NCBI RefSeq assembly: GCF_024259515.1
Contig: NZ_JANBWE010000002.1
Span: 682,001-746,000, forward strand
Source: Salirhabdus salicampi
GTDB lineage: Bacteria; Bacillota; Bacilli; Bacillales; Alkalibacillaceae
Direction of reading: 5' to 3'
Length of the DNA: 64,000 bases
A program made the translations under genes and the position numbers. The notes under the pieces were generated by a model. It was given only the letters and a program-made list of their open reading frames with translations, searched no databases and had not been told where the DNA came from. Position 1 is the first letter of the stretch. Every line of letters begins with the position of its first letter. Positions 1 to 7,975 of the stretch are shown here, piece by piece.

Positions 1-280
1 CACCTGTAATCATTTTAATGACAGCATCATCTTCCCCATCAGGATTATAGCCAAAATCTAAACTAAATGTTTCTTCTGGTAAAATTTCTACCTCTTGAAT
101 AGGCCATGGTAATTTAAAATGCAATCCAGATTGGGTAATAGTATCTTTTGGGTCCCCAAATGTAATAACGACTGCTTGTTCAGATTCATCCACGGTATAC
201 CAGCTTGTAGCTGCCGTTACCCCTAATAAAAGTAGGATAACTGTTAAACCCGACCATATATAAATTTGTTTTAAGTTCAT
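1..280 (-). CDS. hflK: SPFH-domain membrane protein HflK, N-terminal part (runs off window)
   Basis: The first 93 residues read on the minus strand from an ATG at 280, preceded by a GAGGGGG ribosome site. There is one N-terminal membrane segment (about residues 8-25), then the start of an SPFH/band-7 domain with the typical VDESEQAVVITFG and SGLHFKLPWPI stretches. HflK pairs with HflC and modulates the membrane protease FtsH; this is family knowledge. In B. subtilis polA follows phoR, so an hflK gene here is a lineage difference. The gene is cut by the window edge, so its full length and an hflC partner cannot be checked. Confidence 0.88.
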   Translation of the reverse strand, partial: MNLKQIYIWSGLTVILLLLGVTAATSWYTVDESEQAVVITFGDPKDTITQSGLHFKLPWPIQEVEILPEETFSLDFGYNPDGEDDAVIKMITG

Positions 281-349
281 GCTCTCGTATTTCCCCCTCT
301 TTTCTTTCTATTACAGTACCTTAACGATAACACAATCTAGTACATTACA

Positions 350-388
350 AAATAAAAAAAATACGGAAGCGAATAGATCACTCCCGTA
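350..388 (-). terminator. Rho-independent terminator after phoPR
   Basis: On the minus strand an 11-bp stem (TACGGGAGTGA pairing with TCGCTTCCGTA, two G-U pairs, loop TCTAT) is followed by eight T residues. It lies 80 bp past the phoR stop codon and separates phoPR from hflK. Confidence 0.85.
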
Positions 389-468
389 CAATAGAATCCA
401 AACCTTGGATGAAAGGTTTTACATGTAACATGTTACCAAACATAACCATTTATTTCGTTAACGCAATA

Positions 469-2226
469 TTAAGCTTTTGTAAATTTTTTCTCAAAACGAA
501 TAATAAAAGTCGTGCCTTCATCCACTTTACTTTCTACTTCAATTTCCCCGTCATGTGCTTCAACGATATGCTTAACAATTGCTAAGCCTAGTCCAGTTCC
601 ACCTGAGTTTCTACTTCGTGCTTTATCGACCCGATAAAAACGCTCAAATATTCTAGGAATGTCTTCGCTCGGTATACCAATTCCCGTATCCTTCACACTA
701 ATTTCTATATTGTTATCCAGTTGTTGGACATTAATATACACTTTTCCATACTTAGGCGTGTATTGTATAGCATTTGAAATGATATTTAATAACAGCTGTT
801 TTATTCTTGGGGCATCTCCCATAAAAGTTGCATCTTTATCAAGATTTGTCTCTAGTGATACTTGCTTTTCTTGATAAATATGTTCAACTAACTGCAAAAT
901 ATCCTCTACTAGTCTTGCTGGTCGTACTTCTTCTTTTATTAAATGAAACTCATCTTTTTCTAATTTTGATAACTCTAGTAAATCGTGAATGAGCAATTGA
1001 AGCCTTCTGCTTTCTTTGTAAATAATTGACAGAAATTGTTCTAACGTATTCGGGTCTTTATGAGCACCTTCAAGTAATGTTTCAGCAAACCCTTTTATAG
1101 AAGTAATTGGTGTTTTCAGTTCATGAGATACATTGGCGACAAAATCTTTACGCATTTCCTCTAACCGTTTCATGTCGGTTACGTCATGAAAGGCTAGAAC
1201 CACACCTTTCCATACCTTTGAATCATTTTGAATTGGAGAAGCAAACACTTTAAAATATTTTCGTTCAATTCCCATCGGAATGACAACGGTTTTTACAATT
1301 CGGTCTTCCGTCATGAAGACGTCTCGAACAATTTCATGGATTTGTTCGTTTGTGACAGCTTCATAGTACAAAAAACCGACATAGGAGTCTGCTTTCCCTT
1401 TAAAATGTTCTAAAAATGTTCGATTCACCAAATGGATATACCCCTTGCCGTCTACCAGCATAAGACCACTATCTGTATTATCAACAACAGCTTGGAGGCG
1501 ATCATTTTGTACTTCATTTTGAATCGACATTTCCATTAAATTTCGGGCTAATGAATTAATGGTAACGGATAACTCTCCAACCTCACCGTAATTCATTTCA
1601 TACATTCGTGCATTGTAATTACCGTTAGCTAATTTCATTAATACATGTGAAGCATTTCGTACCGGTTTCACGTAGTTTTTTACGATATTGTAAATGATTA
1701 AAAAGATAACAAGGATTGCAACTAGTAATGTTGCACCAACCAATATCCATATGTTTTTTGTAATACTTCCGATTGTACTTACAGGAATTAGAAAGATAAA
1801 CCGGCCATCATTAAGTTCGGTTGTAAAAGGGTAATAGTAAACTCCGTTCTTTAACGTTCCCCTTGCATCTCCAGTATTTGTTGTCATTTCCGTTTTAACA
1901 AAATGTATGATGTCTTCTTTTTCATTACTCGTAACATGTAACACATTGTCAATTGTATGTAGTGGGACATTGTTATGCTCATCTACGTAAATAAGCCCCA
2001 GTTCAAACTGTTGGCTCACTGCCCCTAGATCATATAATGACTCAAGGGATAATTCTTCCTCCTCTAGTTCCGACAAGAGATAGGAACCTTCAGTCCTTAT
2101 CCGTTCGTCAACTGCGTCAATCACGTATTTTTGTGTGATTTGTACAAAGATAATTCCGATCATAATACTAATAGCAACAATGAGAAAAGAATAAAGTATA
2201 AAAGTTCGGGTCGTTTGTTGTTTCAT
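469..2226 (-). CDS. phoR: Phosphate-regulon sensor histidine kinase PhoR
   Basis: 585 aa, close to the roughly 580 aa of B. subtilis PhoR. Order of domains: membrane segment about 10-30, extracytoplasmic sensor about 31-155, second membrane segment about 158-180, HAMP, PAS (about 245-345), HisKA with the phospho-acceptor H368 in NVSHELKTP, and HATPase_c with the N box, DTGIGI and GTGLGL motifs. It autophosphorylates under phosphate limitation and passes phosphate to PhoP (family knowledge). Its ATG overlaps the phoP stop as TAATG, so the two are translationally coupled. A WalK-like kinase has the same architecture, but the neighbour order (mdh, phoP, phoR) points to PhoR. Confidence 0.95.
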   Translation of the reverse strand: MKQQTTRTFILYSFLIVAISIMIGIIFVQITQKYVIDAVDERIRTEGSYLLSELEEEELSLESLYDLGAVSQQFELGLIYVDEHNNVPLHTIDNVLHVTSNEKEDIIHFVKTEMTTNTGDARGTLKNGVYYYPFTTELNDGRFIFLIPVSTIGSITKNIWILVGATLLVAILVIFLIIYNIVKNYVKPVRNASHVLMKLANGNYNARMYEMNYGEVGELSVTINSLARNLMEMSIQNEVQNDRLQAVVDNTDSGLMLVDGKGYIHLVNRTFLEHFKGKADSYVGFLYYEAVTNEQIHEIVRDVFMTEDRIVKTVVIPMGIERKYFKVFASPIQNDSKVWKGVVLAFHDVTDMKRLEEMRKDFVANVSHELKTPITSIKGFAETLLEGAHKDPNTLEQFLSIIYKESRRLQLLIHDLLELSKLEKDEFHLIKEEVRPARLVEDILQLVEHIYQEKQVSLETNLDKDATFMGDAPRIKQLLLNIISNAIQYTPKYGKVYINVQQLDNNIEISVKDTGIGIPSEDIPRIFERFYRVDKARSRNSGGTGLGLAIVKHIVEAHDGEIEVESKVDEGTTFIIRFEKKFTKA

Positions 2227-2930
2227 TACTCCTTTGGATCCTCCATTTTATATCCTAATCCGCGGATCGTCTTAATGTATACTGGTTTCTTCGTATTAGG
2301 TTCAATTTTTTCTCGAAGATGACTTACATGTACATCTACTATTCTTGTGTCACCTACAAAATCATAATTCCAAACGGCACTCAACAATTGATCTCTAGAT
2401 AATACTTTTCCTTTATGACGTGCTAAATACAACAGTAGCTCAAACTCTTTTGGGGTGAACTCTAATAATTCATCCTCATAGTAAGCTTCGTATTTTTCAG
2501 GATAAATCGTTAAATGACCAATTCTCTTCAATTCCTCTGACTCCTCATTAGAAGCCATTTTTGTTTGTGAACGGCGTAATATTGCTTTTATTCGAGCTAC
2601 TACTTCCCTTGGACTAAATGGTTTTGTTAAGTAATCATCAGCTCCTAATTCCAAGCCAAGAATTTTATCAAATTCGTCGTCCTTAGCCGTTAACATTAAA
2701 ATTGGTGTACTATTTTTTTGTTGACGAAGCTTTTTACAAACTTCCATTCCGTCTAATTTAGGTAACATTAAATCAAGTATAATTAAATCAAATGATTGCT
2801 GCTCGGCTATTGAGAGGGCCTCTTCTCCGTCAAATGCTACTTCTGTTTCATAGCCGGCTTGTTCAACATTATATTTTAATAAAGTAACAATCGATTCTTC
2901 ATCATCCACAATTAAAATGCGATTCAACAA
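2226..2930 (-). CDS. phoP: Phosphate-regulon response regulator PhoP (OmpR family)
   Basis: 234 aa. The receiver domain (1-120) has the acidic pair D9-D10, phospho-acceptor D53 in ILDLMLPKLDG and the switch lysine in LTKPFSPRE. The C-terminal winged helix (about 135-230) carries RIVDVHVSHLREKIE and the terminal RGLGYKM. It activates or represses phosphate-starvation genes as a phosphorylated dimer. The start is a TTG at 2930, or the adjacent TTG at 2927, 7-10 nt after a GGGGG ribosome site; the second gives the family-typical MNRILIVDDEE start. It is the first gene of the phoP-phoR operon. A PhoP-box-like repeat lies upstream, suggesting autoregulation. Confidence 0.96.
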   Translation of the reverse strand: MLNRILIVDDEESIVTLLKYNVEQAGYETEVAFDGEEALSIAEQQSFDLIILDLMLPKLDGMEVCKKLRQQKNSTPILMLTAKDDEFDKILGLELGADDYLTKPFSPREVVARIKAILRRSQTKMASNEESEELKRIGHLTIYPEKYEAYYEDELLEFTPKEFELLLYLARHKGKVLSRDQLLSAVWNYDFVGDTRIVDVHVSHLREKIEPNTKKPVYIKTIRGLGYKMEDPKE

Positions 2931-2975
2931 CGTAATTCCCCCTTTATATTTTCTTCATCATACAATGAACAAACG

Positions 2976-3018
2976 ATTATAAAAAGAAGATTTTAGAAAA
3001 ATTTACACGACCTTAACA
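2976..3018 (-). promoter_or_regulatory. phoP promoter region with a PhoP-box-like repeat
   Basis: A TATAAT -10 hexamer is read on the minus strand at 2981-2976 and has no good -35. In place of the -35, the plus strand carries TTTTAG (2991-2996), TTTACA (3002-3007) and TTAACA (3013-3018), starting exactly 11 bp apart. The PhoP consensus is TT(A/C/T)ACA repeats with about 5-bp gaps and an 11-bp period. Two of the three repeats match well. The repeats read away from phoP. Confidence 0.5.
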
Positions 3019-3035
3019 TATGACAAAAGCAAAAG

Positions 3036-3061
3036 AAAAAACCCTTTTCTGAGAAAAGGGT
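3036..3061 (-). terminator. Terminator after the MaoC-like gene
   Basis: A perfect ACCCTTTTC/GAAAAGGGT stem on the minus strand is followed by TTTTTTC. It separates the MaoC-like gene from phoP. Confidence 0.9.
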
Positions 3062-3078
3062 CCCCTATGAGTATTTTT

Positions 3079-3555
3079 TTAGTAGAAATTTTCTAAAGAT
3101 TTTCCCAACATGGATTCTGGTTCATGAGGAGGACAAACGTCTAGTTCCCCATTGAATACTGTATGATCCTCATCATCAATACCTGTCACAGATACAGTAA
3201 TACAATGATTATCCTTGTCAATATGTGTTACCTTAATATGAACAGTAATGGTGGCATAATGATAAACTGGTTTAGGATAATTAAATTGTTGGCGCACAAT
3301 ATGACTACCAGGTCCCGGCAATTCCATCGAAATGGCGGACGATACAAGTCCGTATAACATAACAGAAGGGACGACAGGTTTTTTAAAAGGAGTTTGTGAG
3401 GCGTAATCGTGTTGAATGTATAACGGGTTAGCATCATTAGTCAAGGCTAAATACAGTAACAAATCTTTATCTTCAATCTTTCTTTTTACTTCATACTCAT
3501 CGCCAACTTGTATTTGTTGGATTTTTCGCCCAATCTTTCGCTTTTTTCCTATCAT
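3079..3555 (-). CDS. MaoC-like hot-dog dehydratase domain protein
   Basis: 158 aa, a single hot-dog domain resembling MaoC/(R)-specific enoyl-CoA hydratases, which hydrate trans-2-enoyl-CoA. The conserved signature region (about 38-60) reads TNDANPLYIQHDYA, followed by a proline- and glycine-rich helix region. In active hydratases the motif is D-x-N-P-x-H; here the histidine position holds Y46 while D41 and N43 remain. It may therefore be a non-catalytic or altered member. The ATG at 3555 has an AGAGGTG ribosome site. A gene of this type between mdh and phoP is, as I recall, also found in other Bacillaceae. A near-perfect cre lies just upstream. Confidence 0.72.
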   Translation of the reverse strand: MIGKKRKIGRKIQQIQVGDEYEVKRKIEDKDLLLYLALTNDANPLYIQHDYASQTPFKKPVVPSVMLYGLVSSAISMELPGPGSHIVRQQFNYPKPVYHYATITVHIKVTHIDKDNHCITVSVTGIDDEDHTVFNGELDVCPPHEPESMLGKSLENFY

Positions 3556-3571
3556 AAAAACACCTCTTTTT

Positions 3572-3586
3572 ATGAAAGCGTTTTCT
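3572..3586 (+). promoter_or_regulatory. cre-like CcpA site upstream of the MaoC-like gene
   Basis: ATGAAAGCGTTTTCT matches every position of the B. subtilis cre consensus WTGNAANCGNWNNCW. It sits 17 bp before the MaoC-like start codon and downstream of the mdh terminator stem, so bound CcpA could block transcription entering the gene. Confidence 0.65.
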
Positions 3587-3599
3587 TTAGCGGTGTAAG

Positions 3600-3628
3600 A
3601 AAAGGATTCAGGGGATTCCCCGAACCCT
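3600..3628 (-). terminator. Probable terminator after mdh
   Basis: On the minus strand GGGTTCGGGG pairs with CCCCTGAATCC-type sequence as a 10-bp stem with two G-U pairs and an AATC loop, followed by TTTTCTT. The T-tract is short, so some read-through into the MaoC-like gene is plausible. Confidence 0.65.
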
Positions 3629-3634
3629 TATATC

Positions 3635-4573
3635 TTATTTTAAAATAGATAATACACTTTTAACGGATTCGACTGACTTATTAAGAGCATTTCGCTCCTC
3701 ATCTGTTAAATCTAACTCAATGACCTTTTCTAAACCGTTACCGCCAAGGATAGTTGGTACGCCTAAATATAAATCGTCGTAACCATATTCTCCTTCTAAA
3801 TATGCAATTGCAGGTAATACACGGCGTTGGTCTTTTAATATGGCTTCTACCATCTCCGTTAATGAGGCAGCTGGTGCATAATAAGCACTGCCGTTACCTA
3901 GAAGGTTCACTATCTCACCGCCACCTTTACGTGTACGTTCGACAATCGCATCCAAACGGTCTTGTGGGATTAACTTCTCTAATGGAATCCCTCCGGCATA
4001 TGAGTAGCGGATAAGTGGTACCATATCATCTCCATGACCACCTAAAACGAAACCTGTTACATCTTTAACGGACAGATTTAATTCTTGTGCAACGAAAGTA
4101 CGGAAACGAGCTGTATCTAAAACACCAGACTGTCCAATAACTCGATTTTTCGGGAACCCTGATTCTTTGAATACTGTATAAGTCATTGCGTCAACTGGAT
4201 TTGTTAATACAATGATGTAACTGTTAGGGGAATATTTGACGATTTCCTGTGTCACACTTTTCATAATTTTGGCGTTAGTATTTACAAGATCATCGCGACT
4301 CATTCCAGGTTTTCTTGCAATACCCGCAGTAATTACAACAATATCAGAATCCTTCGTATCCTCATAATTGGATGTGCCTGTAATATTAGCGTCAAAACCT
4401 TGTACTGGACTTGCCTCGAGCATATCTAATGCTTTCCCTTTTGTAGGGTTTTCCATGTCAGGAATATCAACAAGTACAACGTCAGCTAACTCTTTTTGTG
4501 CAACCATTAATGCGGTTGTAGCTCCAGTAAAACCAGCGCCAATTACCGACACTTTTCTTCTTTTAATGGTCAT
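3635..4573 (-). CDS. mdh: Malate dehydrogenase
   Basis: 312 aa, the usual length for the LDH-like bacterial malate dehydrogenases. It oxidises malate to oxaloacetate with NAD+. An N-terminal Rossmann motif reads [12 protein letters not shown]. The catalytic region includes [11 protein letters not shown], the active-site histidine in [14 protein letters not shown], and the substrate-binding arginines of the MSRDD loop. The ATG at 4573 has an AAGGAGGAT ribosome site and lies 15 bp after icd, so it is the last gene of the citZ-icd-mdh cluster, as in B. subtilis. Confidence 0.97.
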   Translation of the reverse strand: MTIKRRKVSVIGAGFTGATTALMVAQKELADVVLVDIPDMENPTKGKALDMLEASPVQGFDANITGTSNYEDTKDSDIVVITAGIARKPGMSRDDLVNTNAKIMKSVTQEIVKYSPNSYIIVLTNPVDAMTYTVFKESGFPKNRVIGQSGVLDTARFRTFVAQELNLSVKDVTGFVLGGHGDDMVPLIRYSYAGGIPLEKLIPQDRLDAIVERTRKGGGEIVNLLGNGSAYYAPAASLTEMVEAILKDQRRVLPAIAYLEGEYGYDDLYLGVPTILGGNGLEKVIELDLTDEERNALNKSVESVKSVLSILK

Positions 4574-4588
4574 GTATATCCTCCTTGA

Positions 4589-5860
4589 TTATTCCATGTT
4601 TTTAATTAACTCATCACCAAATTGGGAACACTTCACCTCTGTAGCGTTATCCATTAGTCGAGCGAAATCATATGTTACTACTTTGCTTGCAATCGTTTTT
4701 TCCATTGATTTAATGACAAGGTTTGCTGCTTCTCTCCATCCAAGATGTTCTAGCATCAGGACTCCGGAAAGAATAACTGAAGATGGATTCACCTTATCTA
4801 ATCCTGCATATTTAGGTGCTGTTCCATGTGTTGCTTCGAAAATAGCATGGCCTGATTCAAAGTTAATGTTAGCACCTGGTGCAATACCGATTCCACCAAC
4901 TTGTGCTGCCAATGCATCAGAAATATAATCACCATTCAAGTTCATTGTAGCCACAACATCGAATTCTTTTGGACGAGTTAAAATTTGTTGCAAGAAGATG
5001 TCAGCAATTGCATCCTTCACAATAATTTTACCTGCTTTTTCTGCCTCATCTTGGGCCTGATTTGCGGCGTCTTTTCCTTTTTCCTCAACGATACGGTCAT
5101 ACTCAGCCCATGTAAAGACTTTGTCACCATATTCTTCTTCAGCAACTTCATAACCCCAAGCTTTAAATGCACCTTCTGTGTATTTCATAATGTTCCCTTT
5201 ATGAACTAGGGTAACGCTTTTGCGCCCTTCATTTAAAGCATAGTCTATTGCAGAACGAACTAAACGTTTTGTCCCTTCTTCAGATACAGGTTTAATTCCG
5301 ATTCCCGATGTTTCTGGAAAACGAATTTTATGTACACCCATTTCGTTTTGTAAAAATTCAATAACCTTCTTCACTTCAGGTGTTCCTTTTTGCCATTCGA
5401 TCCCAGCATAAATATCTTCTGTATTTTCACGGAAAATAACCATATCCGTATCTTCCGGACGTTTTAATGGTGATGGTACACCGTCAAAATAACGAACTGG
5501 ACGTAAACATGTAAATAAGTCTAGTTCTTGTCTTAAAGCTACATTTAATGAACGAATCCCTCCACCAATTGGTGTTGTTAAAGGTCCTTTGATTGCAATC
5601 TTATATTCACGAATAACATCAAGTGTTTCCGATGGTAACCACTCACCTGTTTTGTTATATGCTTTTTCTCCAGCATATACTTCTTTCCACTCAATTTCTT
5701 TTTCGCCTTTATAAGCTTTTTCAACTGCAGCATCTAAAACACGAGAGGCAGCTGCCCAAATATCTGGACCAATTCCATCCCCTTCAATGTACGGAACAAC
5801 TGGTTTGTTAGGTACATTCATTTTTCCATTTTCCACCGTGATTTTTTCAGCTTGTGTCAT
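4589..5860 (-). CDS. icd: NADP-dependent isocitrate dehydrogenase
   Basis: 423 aa, matching B. subtilis Icd. It decarboxylates isocitrate to 2-oxoglutarate. Visible signatures are the [20 protein letters not shown] substrate loop containing the phosphorylatable-serine position, the [15 protein letters not shown] start, the NLNGDYISD metal-binding stretch and [12 protein letters not shown] in the cofactor pocket. Its ATG at 5860 has a GAGGAGGGG ribosome site. It lies between citZ (109 bp upstream, separated by a strong hairpin) and mdh (15 bp downstream). Confidence 0.97.
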   Translation of the reverse strand: MTQAEKITVENGKMNVPNKPVVPYIEGDGIGPDIWAAASRVLDAAVEKAYKGEKEIEWKEVYAGEKAYNKTGEWLPSETLDVIREYKIAIKGPLTTPIGGGIRSLNVALRQELDLFTCLRPVRYFDGVPSPLKRPEDTDMVIFRENTEDIYAGIEWQKGTPEVKKVIEFLQNEMGVHKIRFPETSGIGIKPVSEEGTKRLVRSAIDYALNEGRKSVTLVHKGNIMKYTEGAFKAWGYEVAEEEYGDKVFTWAEYDRIVEEKGKDAANQAQDEAEKAGKIIVKDAIADIFLQQILTRPKEFDVVATMNLNGDYISDALAAQVGGIGIAPGANINFESGHAIFEATHGTAPKYAGLDKVNPSSVILSGVLMLEHLGWREAANLVIKSMEKTIASKVVTYDFARLMDNATEVKCSQFGDELIKNME

Positions 5861-5932
5861 AAAAACCCCTCCTCATAATTTTTCAATAACTATTTCTATA
5901 TCTTCATCATAAGATATGAAAAGCGAATAAGA

Positions 5933-5967
5933 CAAAAAAACCGGAGAAGCCGGCAAACCCGGCTTCT
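5933..5967 (-). terminator. Hairpin/terminator between citZ and icd
   Basis: AGAAGCCGG (minus strand) pairs perfectly with CCGGCTTCT, followed by CCGG and a run of seven T. It sits right at the citZ stop codon and should attenuate citZ transcripts or end part of them before icd-mdh. Confidence 0.85.
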
Positions 5968-5968
5968 A

Positions 5969-7084
5969 TTATCGATGTTCAACTAAAACATATTTTTGTC
6001 CAGTTGGGCCATTATAGTCCGCTCTTGGACGAATCAAACGGTTATTTTCATATTGTTCTAGAATATGTGCTAACCAGCCTGAGACACGACTTACAGCAAA
6101 AATCGGTGTAAATAAATCGTGATCTATACCTAAACTATGATAGACCGAAGCAGAATAGAAATCTACGTTTGCAGGTAAGCCCTTTTCCGACTTCATATAA
6201 TCCTCAATTTGAACAGACATCTCATACCACTTTGATTCACCATTTAAGTCGGTTAATTGTTTCGACATTTCCCTTAAATGCTTGGCGCGGGGATCACCTT
6301 GTCGATAAACACGGTGGCCCATGCCCATGATCTTTTCTTTATTTGCTAACTTGTCTTTTACGTAGTCAATTGCATAATTCGGATCATCAATTTCTTTTAG
6401 CATTTTCATCACTCGTTCATTTGCTCCACCATGAAGAGGACCCTTCAAGGCACCAATAGCTGCAGTTATACCTGAGTATACATCCGATAGCGTAGCTACA
6501 CATACTCTTGATGTAAATGTAGAGGCATTTAATTCATGGTCCGCATGTAGAACAAGTGCTTTATTGAACGCTTCTACTTCAATATCTTTCGGTTCTTTAC
6601 CATTTAACATGTAAAGGAAGTTTTGGGCAAAACCAAAATCAGCCTTAGGTGATACCGGTTCTTTCCCTTGGCGTATGCGAGCAAAAGCGGTTACAATTGT
6701 TGGTACTTTCGCTTGTAAACGAATTGCTTTACGTTTGTTTGCTTCTTCTTCCATAACATCAGCTTCATCATCAAATAATCCTAACATTGAAACTGCAGTT
6801 CGTAATGCAGCCATAGGATGAACAGACTTCACATCATATGAACGGAAATGGTCAATGATTTCCTTCGGAATATCCATATTATGCGCTAATGTTTCTTTAA
6901 ATTCTACTAATTCAGCCCCTGTTGGCAGTCTCTTATTCCATAAAAGGAAAATGACTTCTTCAAAACTTGCATTCTCAGCTAAGTCATCAATGTCATATCC
7001 TACATATGTTAACTGATCATTAATGATTGAACTGATAGATGACTCTGTTGCAACTACCCCTTCAAGCCCTTTTGTTCCTGCCAT
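5969..7084 (-). CDS. citZ: Citrate synthase
   Basis: 371 aa, the short bacterial citrate synthase class. It condenses oxaloacetate and acetyl-CoA at TCA entry. The catalytic histidines and acid lie in GPLHGGANE, MGMGHRVYRQGDPRA and NVDFYSASVYHSLGI, and a C-terminal SRVSGWLAHILEQ carries the substrate arginine region. The ATG at 7084 follows an AAGGAGAG ribosome site and begins with the family-typical KGLEGVVATES. It heads citZ-icd-mdh. A cre-like element and two overlapping dyads upstream indicate carbon-source control by CcpA and perhaps CcpC. Confidence 0.97.
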   Translation of the reverse strand: MAGTKGLEGVVATESSISSIINDQLTYVGYDIDDLAENASFEEVIFLLWNKRLPTGAELVEFKETLAHNMDIPKEIIDHFRSYDVKSVHPMAALRTAVSMLGLFDDEADVMEEEANKRKAIRLQAKVPTIVTAFARIRQGKEPVSPKADFGFAQNFLYMLNGKEPKDIEVEAFNKALVLHADHELNASTFTSRVCVATLSDVYSGITAAIGALKGPLHGGANERVMKMLKEIDDPNYAIDYVKDKLANKEKIMGMGHRVYRQGDPRAKHLREMSKQLTDLNGESKWYEMSVQIEDYMKSEKGLPANVDFYSASVYHSLGIDHDLFTPIFAVSRVSGWLAHILEQYENNRLIRPRADYNGPTGQKYVLVEHR

Positions 7085-7141
7085 GGTATCTCTCTCCTTC
7101 TTGTATAAATTTACCCCTTTTTAAATTTTCTACCGAACGGA

Positions 7142-7156
7142 AGAAAACGCTTTAAA
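7142..7156 (-). promoter_or_regulatory. cre-like CcpA site in the citZ leader
   Basis: On the minus strand TTTAAAGCGTTTTCT matches WTGNAANCGNWNNCW at all fixed positions but one (the G). It lies about 60 bp upstream of the citZ ATG, next to a TATAAT at 7161-7156. CcpA control of citZ is established in B. subtilis. Confidence 0.55.
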
Positions 7157-7170
7157 TTATAAAAATAAAA

Positions 7171-7210
7171 ATGTAAAACCTTTTACATCTTTAATTATAA
7201 ACAAAGATGT
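7171..7210. promoter_or_regulatory. Two overlapping dyads upstream of citZ
   Basis: ATGTAAAACCTTTTACAT (7171-7188) is a perfect 18-bp palindrome. It overlaps a second dyad (7185-7210) with 8-bp arms ACATCTTT and AAAGATGT around an AT-rich centre. Both lie just upstream of the citZ -10 candidate. In B. subtilis CcpC binds this promoter region, so operator use is plausible. The remaining 7211-7373 holds AT-rich sequence and perhaps a weak stem downstream of ytwI; nothing else is recognisable. Confidence 0.45.
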
Positions 7211-7373
7211 GCAAAAAGTGAAATCATTTCATTAATTTTTAATGTTATGAATTCTTAACTTCCTAATACAAGAGTAGTAGCGGTTCTGTTGAATCAAGGT
7301 TTATAAAAGACAACCGTTTACCAAAAAAGCACAAAAGTTAATTGCACTCTTTAATGAAGTCGATATTAGCTTA

Positions 7374-7844
7374 TTAAAACCATTGAATGACATAGTCGGA
7401 TAATTTCATTCCTATATAGGCGATACCTGCACCAATTAATGGGCCTACTGGAACTCCTTTAAAAAAGACTACAGCCAGTATGGTTCCGAGAACAAGCGCA
7501 GTGGTTAAATGTGGTGAGTTTTCTAATAAAAAGAGCCCATCCTTGGCGACATATGCAACAAACATCCCTGCAGCTAACGAAATCCAAGCATAATAGGAGG
7601 TGATACTTTCGTATAATTGCTGAAATCCTATATCCCCAGATGCAATTGGTGCCAATACTGCAATCGTAATGACAATAACTCCAATACCAATTCCCTTCGC
7701 TTCGATATATGGTAAAAATTTACCTTCTAATTGAAACAATTTAATTCCTAATAGAATATAGATGGCAATCATAATAGCATTGTTTTTAGCTATATATCCT
7801 AGCATAAATAAAATTAATAAGAATAATGTGGACTGAGAAAACAT
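7374..7844 (-). CDS. ytwI: DUF441 membrane protein YtwI
   Basis: 156 aa and very hydrophobic, with four to five predicted membrane segments. It carries the DUF441 hallmarks GIGVIVITIAVLAPIASG, SYYAWISLAAG and GPLIGAGIAYIGM. The function of the family is not known. I prefer the ATG at 7844 (MFSQSTLF, GGGGGT ribosome site), which matches the family N-terminus, over an upstream in-frame GTG at 7871. It stands alone on the minus strand, divergent from ytvI. Confidence 0.88.
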   Translation of the reverse strand: MFSQSTLFLLILFMLGYIAKNNAIMIAIYILLGIKLFQLEGKFLPYIEAKGIGIGVIVITIAVLAPIASGDIGFQQLYESITSYYAWISLAAGMFVAYVAKDGLFLLENSPHLTTALVLGTILAVVFFKGVPVGPLIGAGIAYIGMKLSDYVIQWF

Positions 7845-7975
7845 GTGATTATTACCCCCGATTCGGTTCACCTTTCATAAAAAATCGTATCATAACTCGT
7901 GATGAAGGAAAAACTTATACTCTCCCCTGTGAATATGCTAATATTTAAGTACTAGAAAATAGAGGAGGTCCGTTC

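Noticed and set aside
425-436. Palindrome GTAACATGTTAC downstream of phoR
   Set aside because: It is in a 3' untranslated region between the stop codon and the terminator, with no gene to control; likely chance in AT-rich DNA.
4368-4928. 186-codon open frame on the plus strand across mdh and icd
   Set aside because: It lies antisense to two clearly conserved enzymes, has no ribosome site and no recognisable domain.
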